Below, piece after piece: positions 1 to 11,027 of a stretch of 64,000 bases of DNA. Below the pieces are notes generated by a model. That model had not been told where the DNA came from and made no database searches. It saw only the letters and a program-made list of their open reading frames with translations. A program made the position numbers and the translations under genes. How positions within the stretch are numbered: position 1 is the first letter of the stretch; every line of letters begins with the position of its first letter. This stretch comes from Przewalskia tangutica (taxonomy: Eukaryota > Streptophyta > Magnoliopsida > Solanales > Solanaceae). Where the stretch lies: the NCBI GenBank assembly GCA_029844215.1, contig CM056718.1, positions 83,688,764 to 83,752,763 of the forward strand. The letters run 5' to 3'.

Positions 1-698
1 TAAAAACGTCATTTTTCCTAAATATTTCTATTGAGATAACTTTACAAGACCCTTAGGGACCTTGGGTTAAAGTCTTGTGAATTACGGACAACAATTGCAA
101 ATTTTTTGTGTGGAAATCTCCCTAAAGCCGAGAGCAACATGGCTAGCACAAAGCTTCTCTCAAATTTTTCTAAGTGTTGTGAGCTAAGTCTTGCTACTTA
201 GGATGATATATAACACATTGGAGGGTCTAGATTACAACACATGGTAAGTTTGGATGAAAGGGATCAAGCCAAGTGGCTATTGACTTAGTCAACAATCTCA
301 AGCTCAAGCCTAGCAAGACTTTCTCATCTTTACAATGGTCAAATGACCCTTTTGCCCTTGCATTAATTCGACCAAGCCATGTGGGGGTGCCACGTGTCAC
401 CCTCCCATTCGTCCATAAAAATTTCGTAACCCTCGTGGGCCCCACAAAACGTAAAATTCCTCGGGTGGGCCCCACATGACCAAATCCGTACAAATAAATT
501 TCCATAATGATAATACATTCCATAATCCTCAATTAATGCATTTTGAGAATCCAATTCTCTTCAACGAACATTTTTCCTTTCCGACGTTCGGAAGATTTTC
601 CGTCGAAAAAAAACAATTCTACCTTTCGTACCCTTTTCAAGTCTTGTGTTCCTTACATACATTCTCTTAAACATGTCCTTGAACTATGGGGTGTAACA
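1..698 (-). repeat. Element C, 3' LTR (partial, cut by window start)
   Basis: This is the U3 side of a long terminal repeat in minus orientation, ending at ...GGGTGTAACA (the LTR 5' end, TGTTACACCC, on the minus strand). It matches 24549-25248 with only a few substitutions, so the two are the LTRs of one element. A TATATA-type box lies at 206-212 on the minus strand. The TGTTACA end is followed directly by a polypurine tract on the minus strand, as expected for a 3' LTR. The outer end and its target-site duplication lie outside the window. Confidence 0.88.
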
Positions 699-735
699 TT
701 CTTCCCCCCTTAGAAACATTCGTCCTCGAATGTTC
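699..735 (-). other. Element C polypurine tract with adjacent palindrome
   Basis: On the minus strand the bases next to the LTR read TAAGGGGGGAAGAA, a typical polypurine tract that primes plus-strand DNA synthesis. Just upstream (714-735) sits an inverted repeat with arms AACATTCG and CGAATGTT. The same pair is found at the same place in elements A, B, D, E, G and H. Confidence 0.85.
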
Positions 736-819
736 TTTCGGAGTCCAATCTAATTAGAGCGCGACATATTCTCCTTTTACTACACCCCTCCTACAACATA
801 TGCCACCCATGACCACATA

Positions 820-1120
820 ACAATACTTATACTAAAATGTCAACCTTGGCACTCACGAAGCCAACTAGCCCATACTCATAATAACCTCAAAGTCCGTCAT
901 AATCATCTCTACTAGGTCTACTATGGTCTGACGACTGTATCATTACCGGGCAAATCTCATATACCCGCTCAGCTACCACCCCAAACACTCACGGGTGTAG
1001 TTACCTTGAAAGGTTCTTATAGATTCAGGCTCTATTCCTTTACACTTGGTTGATATCCTTCTTACTGGTCGCACTCTTTCCGTACTTCCAACTCATACTA
1101 GCATACATACATAACCCCCA
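820..1120 (-). pseudogene. Element C protease remnant
   Basis: The minus strand resembles the aspartic-protease region of Tekay-like pol as seen at 14660-14860 (element A) and 57690-57930 (element E): a block reading GGTGGTAGCTGAGCGGGTAT followed further on by a stretch ending in GGGCTAGTTGGC. No open frame spans it and no catalytic D-S/T-G can be placed. Reverse transcriptase, RNase H and integrase are absent between here and the polypurine tract, so C cannot make its own replication proteins. Assignment rests on alignment by eye to A and E. Confidence 0.5.
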
Positions 1121-1640
1121 TACCGATTCTGGCCCCCAATCTTTTGGAGTCACCCTTTTAAACAACATAAGGCCATTTCCGGCTCTCACGATCTGGTTCC
1201 GGTGGAACGCGTCCACGAACCCGTAAAACAATTAACTAGACTTGGGCCTTGTACCCTCGTGACCCTGTCACGTAGCGGAACTACTACCAACTGATCCCAC
1301 TCTATTTCAGGCTATGGGGCGACCCGTATGTGTACTCACCCGCCGTCGCACTTAACTCTTACCCTTAGTATGAATAAAATCTTATTGTCCGAGAAGGCCT
1401 TATATATACCTAAAGTCTCGGCGGTTATCAATACTCTTAGGCTCGCAATTTCCATGCTCCAAGCCTACCTTACCAGTCCCCCCTTAAACGGGTACAATAA
1501 CTTCTCATAATACCATAATCGTGTCGTCTCGATCACCATAACCCTTACTTACTCTATACAGATCTCATCCCTACAATCCTCTTACGCATACCACGTAGCT
1601 TAATCTATTAACACGACATTCCATTAAGTTTCTTAACATG
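1121..1640 (-). other. Element C conserved non-coding spacer
   Basis: No coding frame is evident. On the minus strand this block aligns with 57050-57680 of element E, and in part with the tails after gag at 28930-29099 and 43960-44340. Shared landmarks include a segment around GTGACAGGGTCACGAGGGT and one around CGGGTCGCCCCA. Conservation in several elements argues that it is an inherited internal segment rather than random filler. Confidence 0.6.
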
Positions 1641-2118
1641 ACTTCTTAAGGGTCCACTGCCTTATCAGACAGCTCATCCTTCCCCAATTATCTCAAAATA
1701 AAACATAAGACCTTGGCGAGAATTCATTAACTGTTCCATACCTTCCCGGTATCTAGTTAGTCTTTACCAACTCCTGGTAATCTAAAATCATTCTAGGCAA
1801 CACGCGTCTGACCCTCATACATAACTCCGTATAGCTGTATGTCACAATGCCAACTATACTATAATCATTACCCACCTGGATACGCAATCCACATAGTCCT
1901 TCCTGGGTCACTGCTGCCTTTCTCGTAGCTGCAATCAACATAACTCGTTAGGGAGAGACGACCCTAACAACACAGCTCTATCGCACGATCTCAGAGTGAG
2001 AAGAATGGAAACCAATCCTAAATGTCCTGCAGTCTCCTGATTATAGATGTGGTGCACAACACACCGATAATCAAGACTCTACTAGACACGGTCTGTAGAC
2101 ATTTTCCGAGGACTAACT
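1641..2118 (-). other. Element C 5' leader, possible gag start
   Basis: On the minus strand this follows the primer binding site and matches the leader of element E (48345-48797), including a stretch around TTGATTATCGGTGTGTTGTG that all elements here share. A 62-codon frame begins at 1941 (MLIAATRKAAVTQEG), in the place where A and B start gag with a short basic N-terminus. It breaks off without any gag core domain. It may be a gag stub or chance. Confidence 0.5.
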
Positions 2119-2130
2119 GCTCTGATACCA
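2119..2130 (-). other. Element C primer binding site (initiator Met tRNA)
   Basis: The minus strand reads TGGTATCAGAGC, complementary to the 3' end of plant initiator methionine tRNA, four bases from the 5' LTR. It is the only copy in the window with the full CAGAG; the other four lack the A. Confidence 0.92.
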
Positions 2131-2813
2131 CTTTTGTCACGACAGGCCGGGCGCGGTCGTGCCCTACCTGGGCACCTTTCTAATCATACAACATAATAAA
2201 CTGCAGAAGATAAATAACACATTTTTTTAAAACCAAGGCCAAGCCGATAAGGCTGCCATAATCATAAAAATTACCAGAAAGGGTCTACACTGTTTAACAA
2301 TGTAAAAACAACTCTAGCCAGTCCAGCCCACAGATGAATACAGACCTCTAAGATTTGAACAAATACTATGATGGGACAAAGCCCCGCCGTACCCCTGAAT
2401 AAACATAGCCATGACAACTCCGGAACATTGGAGCCATCTCAAAATCTTTGAATCAGATCCTAGCTCGCGGATCCACAATCGTACCTAAACTGCGAACATG
2501 AACGCGGCCCCGAAGGTCGATAACAGTATCGAATATGGAGCGGAAAATAAGTGCGATAAACAAATCATAACTATACAAAAGAATGACAGGGGCAAGTATA
2601 AAAAGGGTAAATACCAGATCCTACCGTGTCATTACCATCTCGTGAACTTAATCGCACCTCATTATCTTTTCCCATTTTTACATAAAAGTTATAGTCACAT
2701 TCTTACGTACATGCTTAGGAAAAACCGTCAAGTTCATTACCATATAACTTACTTACCTTGCATAACATAATTCGGCCCTTTAGGGAGGGACGCCTATACT
2801 GCCCGGCCCAATC

Positions 2814-2927
2814 TGGGACGCGATAAAGTCACATAGTCTGCCCATAAAGGTATATTGCTCGACCCATTCCTGGGACGCGATAATGTCATATAGTCTGCCC
2901 ATAAAGGTATACTGCATAAAAAATAGG
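2814..2927. repeat. 57-bp tandem duplication in C LTR
   Basis: Two copies of a unit beginning TGGGACGCGATAA, at 2814 and 2871, each containing CATAAAGGTATA. They differ by a few bases. Confidence 0.8.
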
Positions 2928-2990
2928 AGGCTCACGATCAACGCAGGGTCCCTCGCCCGCAGTATCAATAAGCAATCCTACTCCTGGGAC

Positions 2991-3115
2991 TATTTCACCC
3001 GCATAGGTCCTGTGGACCCGCATGAGGTATTCCTCGCATAGGCTGTACCAGCCCGTATGAGACTATTTCACCCGCATAAGCCCATAAGGACTCGCATGAG
3101 GTATTCCTCGCATCA
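2991..3115. repeat. Degenerate array of the 74-bp LTR repeat
   Basis: Contains CATGAGGTATTCCTCGCAT and TATTTCACCCGCAT motifs in alternation. It is the reverse complement of the 74-bp unit in element E (38314-38590 and 62784-63060) and is also found in the H LTR (29761-29897). Confidence 0.75.
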
Positions 3116-3136
3116 TGGGTAGCAAATCCATGGAAC

Positions 3137-3296
3137 AGGTGGTATAACGTCTTGGGGGTTTACCCCTCATTTATACTCTTACCCTGAAGCAGGTGGTATA
3201 ACGTCTTGGGGATTTACCCCTCATTTATACTCTTACCCTGGAGAAGGTGGTATAACGTCTTGGGAATTTACCCCTCATTTATACTCTTACCCTGGA
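3137..3296. repeat. 54-bp triplicate tandem repeat in C LTR
   Basis: Three nearly identical copies begin AGGTGGTATAACGTCTTGGG at 3137, 3191 and 3245. I do not see this unit elsewhere in the window, so it is probably a recent expansion. Confidence 0.88.
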
Positions 3297-5334
3297 GAAT
3301 TTAACCCAACGTACTACGTGCCTCTACTCCTTTAAAATGATTCTCTTTCAAATAAAACTTCCAAGATGCTAATAACCGTAGTATCAAGTCATATCTACTT
3401 TTCACGACAAGTCACAATACTTTTTAGAAATACATTTATAGGCTTCTAAATCAAGTGACTTCTTTCTTTAAAACTTTAAGCAATTGGTACCTTTAAAACA
3501 ATTTTCCCTTCTTTATTTCAAATCATTTCTTTGCTTACATTACTGAAGAAAACCATTCTTTTAATCTTCCATAAAGTTGTTATAACCAACTTCCCATAAA
3601 GCCGTTATAACTCTTTATGTCTTAGACAAATTCATTCCTTTTATGACCAAGAAACTTATACTTTCAATTCAAATCACATAGCTTTCAAAATACTTCAAGT
3701 CTCTTAACTTTTAAGAAAACACGTTTCTTAACTTAGAATATCAAGCTTCTTAACTTTAGAAATCAAGTTTCTTAACTTTTAAAACAATTCATTTCTTCCT
3801 TTAAGAATCAAGTTCCATAACTTGAAAAATAAAGTCTCTTAACCTTTTAAGAATTGAGGTTCATAGTCTTAAAACTTCATACGTAAATTCTTATAAATTA
3901 AGTAACATATACCTTCGTGTGTTGTGAATGAGTTATACTTATTTATAATGATCTTAATCGAGTAGCCATGATCTAGAAAATGTAATACAATTTTGTCTTA
4001 TCTTAGCTTCTATGCAGATGGAGAATTCTACTCATTTTAACTTAATTGATTGTCATTACATTTTCCTTTATTAACGCTGCAGTGGCTTGTTCGATTCTTA
4101 TTCTCATTTGTGCCGTAACTTAGCCAAGTCAACTTGGCTCCAAATACCTCCTAACGACTCTTACCAACATCCCCCATAAGACTTGGTAAGAACTTAGGAT
4201 AACTTAGACATAACCTTTACGTAGAGTAAATCAACATACATACCTCTTAATTTCTAAGAGTAGAAGGAATCATGAAATAGTACTACATGTATATTCCATA
4301 CATAGAATCATGTCAAAAGAAGGAAGAGGTTCACATACCTCGTGACGATTATCGACAAATAGCAAAATGCTCCAAAGTACTTCAACCTTGATAGCTATTC
4401 CATACTTCAAGTAGAATACGCTATACTTAGTACTTCAACCTATAATGGCCATAATACGTCCATTAAACCTCTAGCTTTAAACGTAGAATATTCTAAGTGC
4501 AAAGTCACTAAATTCTACGGAAAATCGGACAGCACTTCCTTTGTTTCTACATACTTTGCCACCTTTTTCAAGGTCGAATTCAATAACCAAACACGCAACA
4601 TTTAAGGCCCAACAATTCAGCTAACCAAAGGGGATTACACGCCTTAACAGGACGTGTAAAATTCCGCCCCACAAATTAATACGAAACTAGTTCCATATTT
4701 AAAGCCATTCTTGACTAAACATGTCACGACCCGTTCCGGGGCCCGTGACTGGTGCCTTACCGGGGCACCCAAGTAGCCATACATCAGAGTAACCAGCGGA
4801 AATATAAACCAAGACAGGAAACAGTTTATAAAAAAAGACACAGCTTGTGTAAGAAAACGTCGCCTTTCGGCATATATAAATAATCAAGTTTTGCAGTTAC
4901 ATCCCAACTGTACAATAGTACTCTGCACCTCTGGGAAGTAAACAACTATGGCGGGACGGGGCCCGCCATACCACGATGCAAAACTATCTACAATACAGGG
5001 AGATCATACCCAAAAGTAGAGCCTCCAGAGAAGATGGAGCTCCTGACACCAACACAAAAGATCCTAAGGATGCGGATCTAGCACCTGCTTGCCTTTACCT
5101 GCGGCATGAACGCAGCCCCGGAGGTCGATAACAGGTACCAAGTATGTGAAACTATAAAGAACTGGAATGAAATCAAAGTATTTAAAACCTTTTCACAAAT
5201 ACAATCAGTTCAATTTGCACATAGTGCCACATCACAAACAACAACCGTAATAGGAAAACTGTAACAGGTCTATTCTAGGCCGCGAATGATCGAAGCAAGG
5301 CCAATCGCCCATAGTATCATTCTGCGTGCCTAGT

Positions 5335-5600
5335 CCTGGACTTTCGCGGCCGCGCATAGGTCACACACGACCGCGTGAGGTATCCTCGCATCGGGGCAGC
5401 TAACCCGGCATCCGCCTAGGCTCCCGCAGCCCGCATAGCCTCAAAAGACCGCATAGTCTCAACAGACCGCATAGGGAAATCCCCCGCATCAGGCTAAACA
5501 CCCGGAATGATCAATCCTGGAGCATACCGCTACTCCGCATAGTCTCACAGACCGCATAGGCCGTATAGACCCGCATCAAGGGGGGCAAGCCCTCGGTATA
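5335..5600. repeat. Degenerate GCATAG-type repeat array in B LTR
   Basis: Irregular repeats of CCGCATAG(G/T) separated by TCTCA(A/C)AGA-type spacers of about 20-40 bp. Equivalent arrays lie at 12225-12480 and 19505-19750 (A LTRs), 22215-22490 (B 5' LTR) and 35935-36230 (F). It resembles the 74-bp unit of C, E and H in sharing CGCAT cores. Confidence 0.7.
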
Positions 5601-6763
5601 ACGATCGAGGGTAGGTGATACAATAACGATCTGCGGACTTAGGTTAGCAACGTAAGCACAGCAAGAATGACCCTTTACACAAAGATTTCAAGACACTAAC
5701 CTGTAGCATCATAATATGTCTACTTATCACACAAATCTTACTACACTTAACAGAAATCAATACAAGGCTTTTATAAACAAACAAGTAAACAGTTCCTTTT
5801 TATCTTCTTAAGTTGTTATACCTAACTTCCCATAAAGCTAGTATAACTCTTAAGCTTTTGTTTTAAAAACCAAATATTTATCTTCTGTTAAAAAATGATT
5901 CAGTATTCTTTTGAAATGTTTTCAGTTCTTTGTTATTCAGGCTTAAGCCGTGAGGCATTCTGTAAGTATTATTCGAGCTTAAGCGTGAGGCATTACCATA
6001 AGTATTATTCGAGTTAAGTCAAAGACATTGCCGTAGTTATTATTCGATTAACACGTATGCGTCTGCGTACTATATATATTGTAAAATATCATGCTTTAGG
6101 AAGAATCACATACCTTCCATGAAAACCACCGCCAAGTCGAATATGTCGCGCGCAGAGTCACCTATAATAGTCACGGACATCTATCAAAGACTACTCAAGG
6201 TCATTCTAAGCAGAGGTTCACAATTCTATGGAAAGTTGGACAGACTTCCCTACGGGTGAGCTATATAAGTTCATGTGAAAACAGTCCTATGTGAGTCTGG
6301 TTTGATTATTCTTCTTTTAAACCGCCCCTTTGTAGTAGTTCAATTCTATTCTGCGATATTCTTCTAAGTATTTAATACTTATTCTAATACTACTACGTAT
6401 GTATTCTCTAATTCAAAAGAGGTTAGGATTAGTTACCTCGGTAAGCCCAATAATATCCTAGATAAAGTCGCGCTGAGCAAGGTTTAGCTCCTAAGTTGTA
6501 TGCGCTCAGAGCTCTAAGAAACCTTAGAAGTTCTTCACAACTTCTACTAAGGACTAAGGGATTTGGGCTAGGGTATTTTGGGCATTATAACAATACTAGA
6601 AGACAACTTTTCTACCAAGGGAGGGTAGATTTCGGCTAGGCTAGGGGGTAGACCTCGGCCAAACTCACTCAAGGGGAGAGGTGTTGGACGAAGGCTAAGG
6701 GAGAGAGAGGATTTTTCAAGACTTGGAAGGTTTGTGGATGAAGAACTCTTCATCTCTAAGGGG

Positions 6764-6771
6764 TATTTATA
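6764..6771 (-). promoter_or_regulatory. TATA box of B 3' LTR
   Basis: TATAAATA on the minus strand, followed downstream by CCCCTTAGAGATGAAGAG. The same box is at 23671-23678 (B 5' LTR), 11020-11027 and 18318-18325 (A LTRs) and 37330-37337 (F), always near the middle of the LTR. It is the likely Pol II start region for element transcripts. Confidence 0.75.
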
Positions 6772-7168
6772 GCTCAAGCCTTGGCCAACCAATGGCCAAG
6801 ATGAAGACAAGTGCAAGGCAAGTGTAGGGTGAGGATTAACTAAACACAAATATCCTACCAACTCCTTGACTTGTGCCCAAGGCACAAAAAACGTGCCAAG
6901 GCATTCCAATTCGTCCAAATGGGCGATTCAAGTCCACCAATGGGAGGTGCCAAGTGTCGCCCTCCGTTGGTCAAAATGTTTCGTCTCCGGAAAAATCCGC
7001 AAAAATTAGTAATGGCATAGCGGAATTTTCCCTACGAAGTCGTGGAAACGTTTCGTCGGAAAGCGATTCTTTTAGTGAGTTGTGTACAAAAAAAGCGTCG
7101 AGGCTAACTTAGGCCAAACTTTTTATGCGTATTCCTTTACGTACATACTGCGGAAATACGGTATAACA

Positions 7169-7204
7169 TTCTCCCTCGCTTAGAAACATTCGTCCCGAAT
7201 GTTC
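7169..7204 (-). other. Element B polypurine tract and palindrome
   Basis: The minus strand gives a purine-rich run ending AAGCGAGGGAGAA next to the LTR, preceded by the AACATTCG/CGAATGTT inverted repeat at 7184-7204. Confidence 0.8.
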
Positions 7205-7329
7205 CTTCTCAAACGATTATCGAAGAAGCTTAAGCGGTTTGTAAGTGCCACACATGGCCACAAAATAACACTTAGGCATAAATGATAACGAAAATTTACA
7301 AGTAGGAAAGTGAATTACCGGAGGTGTGG

Positions 7330-7920
7330 GAATAGATGAGGATACTTCGCCTCATGTCCTCGCCGGCTTCCCACGCCATCTCCTCCACGAGCTCGTTCGC
7401 CACAAGACTTTGACGGAAGCCACGTCCTTCGTCGCAGACGCTAACGACGATCGACTATCGCTATGGAGTCTCCTCATACGATAACCTCGGTCACACGGAC
7501 ATCGTCAATCGGGTGTACCACTAGATGGATCCGATACATCTCGCCGGCGTAGATACGTGAAAAACCGGATCGCGCCTCCGGATCGGACGGCAGATCCAAC
7601 TCATAGCAACCTTGCCTACCTGCGGACAATCCGAAGCGGCCCGATGTACGCTTGGTGAGTTTCCTTCTTCCCAAATCTCATCACACCTTCATGGGTGACA
7701 CTAGGAAAACCCAATCATGAACCTCGAACTCAAGATGCCGACGACGATGATCTGCATCGACGACATGCGACTCGGTATCAAAGCGCTCTCGGATAAGCTT
7801 CACCTTATCCCATTGCTGCGCACCAAATCTGGTCCCACTAGCCGCACCTCGCCCACATCGAACCAACCTATAGGCGTCTGCACTTCCTCCCTACAAGGCC
7901 TCGTAAGGCGCCGTCGAATC
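7330..7920 (-). pseudogene. Element B integrase C-terminus and chromodomain remnant
   Basis: On the minus strand, residues such as HDWVFL(V)SPMK (around 7740-7690) mark the integrase C-terminal domain. Then come YELDLPSDPEA and further hydrophobic/aromatic positions that in Tekay elements lead into the C-terminal chromodomain, which steers integration to heterochromatin by binding modified histone H3. The stretch ends at the CCGGTAATTCAC-type 3' end shared with A. Frames break near 7680, 7480 and 7400. The two halves of the module are visible but no complete chromodomain can be translated. Confidence 0.72.
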
Positions 7921-8790
7921 TTGGAGTGGTAGCTATTATTATATGCGAACTCAACTAGAGGCAAATGATCCTCCCACTACTGCGAAGTCAATAACACGGG
8001 CTCGCGACATATCCTCGAAGTGCGGATAGTGCGCTCTGCTGTCCGTGCATGCGTGGATGAAATGCGACTCGGGCTCACTGCGTCCACGAACCCCTCGGAA
8101 GGACCTCAAGTTAGCGTAAATCGGGCTCCTCTGCATGCGATATGATCGAAGTAGGGACTCCATGCGATCGACGATCTCTCGGATGTAAAGTTCGCATAAT
8201 CCTCAGAAAAAGTCGTCACGGCGGGAAGAAAGTGGGCTGATTTCGTCGACCGTCGGCGATAACCCATATAGAATCATGTCTCCTGCGAGTGCGAGGTAAT
8301 CTGTGATGAAGTCCATGTTGATTACCTCCCACTTCAGTCGGGATCTCGATAAATGCGTAACAAACCACGGGCCTCGGTGCTCTACCTTCACTGGCGGACA
8401 ACACGGGCGAGCTACGAACTCTGCAACGTCCTCTTGAGCCATCCCACCAATACACGGATCTAAGGTCGTGGTACATCTTGGTCGACCGGATGGATAGAGT
8501 AACGCTTGCGTGTGCTTCCCAAGAACATGCTGCGAAGTCACGAAACATCCGGAACACACAATCGCCCTCAAACCTTAGCACCCCATGGTGCTACCTCAAG
8601 GACCGCGCCTCACGAAGAGTTGTATCACGATAACGAATCAAAGTGGATCCTCGAACGTTGCCTCTTCACCTCGCCGGCGATGGAAGACTTCGGCAACCTC
8701 ACGAACTCTAACCCCACTGCTATCGTAATCAATCAAGCGGACACAAGGCTCGCTATCGCACATCGATAGGCTCCCCATCGACCTACGACT
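7921..8790 (-). pseudogene. Element B integrase core remnant
   Basis: The minus strand carries the MDFIT motif (around 8318-8304) that holds the first catalytic Asp of the DDE triad, the zinc-finger spacer region YHDLRSVYWWDG (8480-8440), and an intact DHLPLVEFAYNNSYHS-like stretch around 7970-7920. These are hallmarks of Ty3/Gypsy integrase, which joins the cDNA ends to target DNA. The reading frame changes several times (frames of 122, 121 and 70 codons overlap), so no functional enzyme is encoded. The second catalytic Asp cannot be placed with confidence. Confidence 0.82.
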
Positions 8791-9370
8791 TAAGAGCATA
8801 CGCTCGCAACATTGGCCTTCCCGGGTGGTACAGATATCAACATCGTAATCCTTAAGCAACTCTAACCACCGTCTGCCGTAAGTTCGGCTCCCTGCAGTGA
8901 AGATATCGGAGGCTCTTGTGGTCCGTATAAATATCCACGTGAACCCCATACAAATAGTGCCTCCAGATCTTCAAAGCGTGAATCACGGTGCGACTCCAAA
9001 TCATGGGTGGGGTAGTTCCTGCCGTGTTTCTTGGTGTCGGGATGCATATGCTATAACCCTGCCATGCTGCATCAACACACATCCCAACCCGATGCTGACG
9101 CATCACAATACACGACATAACCATCGGACCTGCGGAAGAGTAAGAAGCGAGGCGGTCGTCGCTCTCTTTCGAAAGCTCGAAACCACGCTCCAAGCATCAC
9201 CATGAAACTTGGCTGCGCCGAGTCGGCCTAGTCAATGGTGCGAGAGATAGAAGCAAACTTCTCTACGAACGCCGATAATATCCTGCAAGGCCCGAGCTGC
9301 GAACCTCTGGCCGGAGTAGTAGGTCTAGGCCAAGTCATTGCCTCGATCTTGGCGTATCCACTCGAATGCC
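8791..9370 (-). pseudogene. Element B RNase H remnant
   Basis: A 113-codon minus-strand frame (9193-8852) contains [20 protein letters not shown] followed by TDHKSLRYL, the classic RNase H region of Gypsy pol that degrades the RNA template during reverse transcription. The downstream [14 protein letters not shown] segment (around 8870-8830) is in another frame. The upstream part (9370-9200) matches the RT-RNase H connector of element A. Confidence 0.85.
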
Positions 9371-10140
9371 ATCACCCGACAATATGCCCAAGAAACGCCA
9401 TGCGAAGTCAACCAAAACTCACATTTGGAAAACTTGGCGTACAAGCTGGCTGATCTGAGAAGCTATCGGCCACGGCCGAAATGCTCGCGTACTCTGCTCT
9501 GGCGAGAATAAACCAAGATATCATCAATGAACACTATCACAAGCGTGTCCAAAAATGGTTTGAACACTCGGTTCATCAAATCCATGAATCTGGCGGAGCA
9601 TTGGTCAACCAAAGACATGACCACTGAACTCATAATGCGTCACGGGTCGAATGCGATCTGGGACATCCACCTCTCGACTCGCACTGATGATAGCCCGATC
9701 GCGGTCAATCTTGGAGAAACATCTCGCACTGCAATGGTCGAACAAATCATCAATCACAGGAAGGGTATCTGTTCTTAATGGTCACCTTGTTCATTGCAGT
9801 AATCAACACACGTGCGCGGCGTCCGTCTTCTTCGCGAACAATCTGGCGCTCCCGGGGAGAAACACTAGGCTGATGAAACCGCTTCTCCGGAAATCTCTAA
9901 GTGATCCTTCAACTCTCTCAACTCGGCGGTGCCATTACGTATGGCGGAATGGAAATAGGCGAGTGTGCGGCAATATGTCAATACAAAACTCAATCTCCTC
10001 TCGGGAGGATACGAAAGGTCATGCAGAAACACGTGCGGGAACTCGTGACTCTGGCGGCGAAAATCTGGTGCAGCGACTTGATATCAAACACGAACGAGAT
10101 GGTAGATATACCCTTCTGCACCATCTTCCTAGCCTTGAGG
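9371..10140 (-). pseudogene. Element B reverse transcriptase remnant
   Basis: On the minus strand the active-site block [13 protein letters not shown] can be read at about 9550-9510, matching the F/Y-x-DD box of Gypsy reverse transcriptases. Upstream (10140-9600) lie segments matching element A's RT fingers and palm, such as that for FISYLKARKMVQKG near 10160-10115 at the protease/RT junction. Numerous single-base indels break it. A 200-codon frame on the plus strand (9651-10253) is antisense to this and is not a gene. Confidence 0.85.
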
Positions 10141-10269
10141 TAGGAAATAAACCTACCCTCGGCGTCTGGTGCTCCTCCCACTCAACAACCGGCTCGCCGA
10201 ACTGGGAACCGTACTACTCTCTCTGCGGTCTACATTGGCGTAGCAGAAGCTAGCCAATCCATCCCATAA

Positions 10270-10634
10270 TCACGTCGAAGTCAATCATCTCCAACTCTAT
10301 CAAGTCGGCTGAGGTCGGCGTAAATAGTCACGGGACAAGCTCATATACCCGCCGAGCTACCACTAAATCACTGCTGGCGTAGCTACCTCGAAAGGGTCTA
10401 TGGACTCGGGCTCTATCCCTATCCTACTAGCAACAAGGGGAGATATATGGGCAGTAGAACCGGATCTATCAAAACATACACATCAAACCCGAGCCCGATA
10501 AGGTACAGTGGCGACATCGGTGAGGCCTCACGATCTGTCGGTGGACAAAGCATAAATGCGGTTACGAGGACCGCTAGAAGCTGGACCAGCGCCACGACCT
10601 GCGCGCGACCTGGTCCGTGAGTACCTTGCCTCCG
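10270..10634 (-). pseudogene. Element B gag/protease junction and protease remnant
   Basis: The minus strand from 10634 continues the gag tail cut by element A and then gives the protease region: a stretch equal to 14570-14640 of A (LYLIGLGFDVYVLIDPVLLP) and, below 10400, the segment with GGTAGCTCGGCGGGTATATG. The catalytic D-(S/T)-G cannot be read. Element A entered B at a point equivalent to A's own position near 14448. Confidence 0.7.
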
Positions 10635-11019
10635 TGTTATACCCGTATTTCCGGTATATGCGTGGGGCGTGCGTAGAAAATTTGAACTTGTACTAAGGCT
10701 TGGCGAATTAATTTTGTTCACGCGGCCACGTTTAGAGTCGTTTTTGAAAGCGTTTTCCACGACTTTCGTAGGGAATTTCCGCTATGTCATTTTTAATTTT
10801 GGCGGATTTTTCCGAGAGGCGAAGCGTGTTGGGCCAACAAGAGGCGCCACTTGGCACCTCCCGTTGGCGGGCGTGAGGGCTCGGATTGGACGAAATGGAG
10901 AGGTGTAGTTGGTAGGATATTTTGTGTGTTAGTTGGCCTAGGACACATGGGTGAATCTTGGCCCTACACTTGCCTAGCACTTGGCTAAATCTTGGCCATT
11001 GGTTGGCCTTCACTTGACC

Positions 11020-11027
11020 TATAAATA
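11020..11027 (+). promoter_or_regulatory. TATA box of A 5' LTR
   Basis: TATAAATA, followed by CCCCCTTAGAGATGAAGAG. Position and context match the other LTRs of the family. Transcription of element A would start about 25-35 bases downstream. Confidence 0.75.

Larger units (their letters stand above)
2135..4721 (-). repeat. Element C, 5' LTR, first part (U5 side)
   Basis: The LTR starts with TGTCACGAC (its 3' end on the minus strand) and is interrupted at 4721 by element B; it resumes at 24083. Joined length is about 3.75 kb. It holds the conserved GC-rich hairpin at 2368-2393, the second hairpin around 2490-2509, three kinds of short tandem repeat (2814-3296), and then about 1.3 kb of AT-rich sequence in which I see nothing else. 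Confidence 0.9.
4722..7168 (-). repeat. Element B, 3' LTR
   Basis: 2447 bp, TGTCACGAC... to ...GGTATAACA. A TATAAATA promoter box is on the minus strand at 6764-6771. The conserved GC-rich hairpin is at 4947-4970 and the second hairpin near 5099-5117. It matches 21660-24077 and solo LTR F along its length, and the A LTRs in inverse orientation. An open frame of 116 codons (6918 to 6568) spans the TATA region but is not preserved as such in the sister LTRs. Confidence 0.92.

Noticed and set aside
2119..2130. tRNA gene fragment
   Set aside because: Only 12 bases complementary to a tRNA 3' end and placed next to an LTR: a primer binding site. No cloverleaf around it.
6568..6918. 116-codon frame in B LTR sense strand, as a possible LTR-encoded protein
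   Set aside because: The sister LTRs (23622-23927, 37368-37691) keep it only in pieces with different ends, and it spans the TATA box. No selection for coding is visible.
9651..10253. 200-codon plus-strand frame
   Set aside because: It is antisense to the RT and protease of element B; no own motif. An antisense shadow in GC-richer pol sequence.
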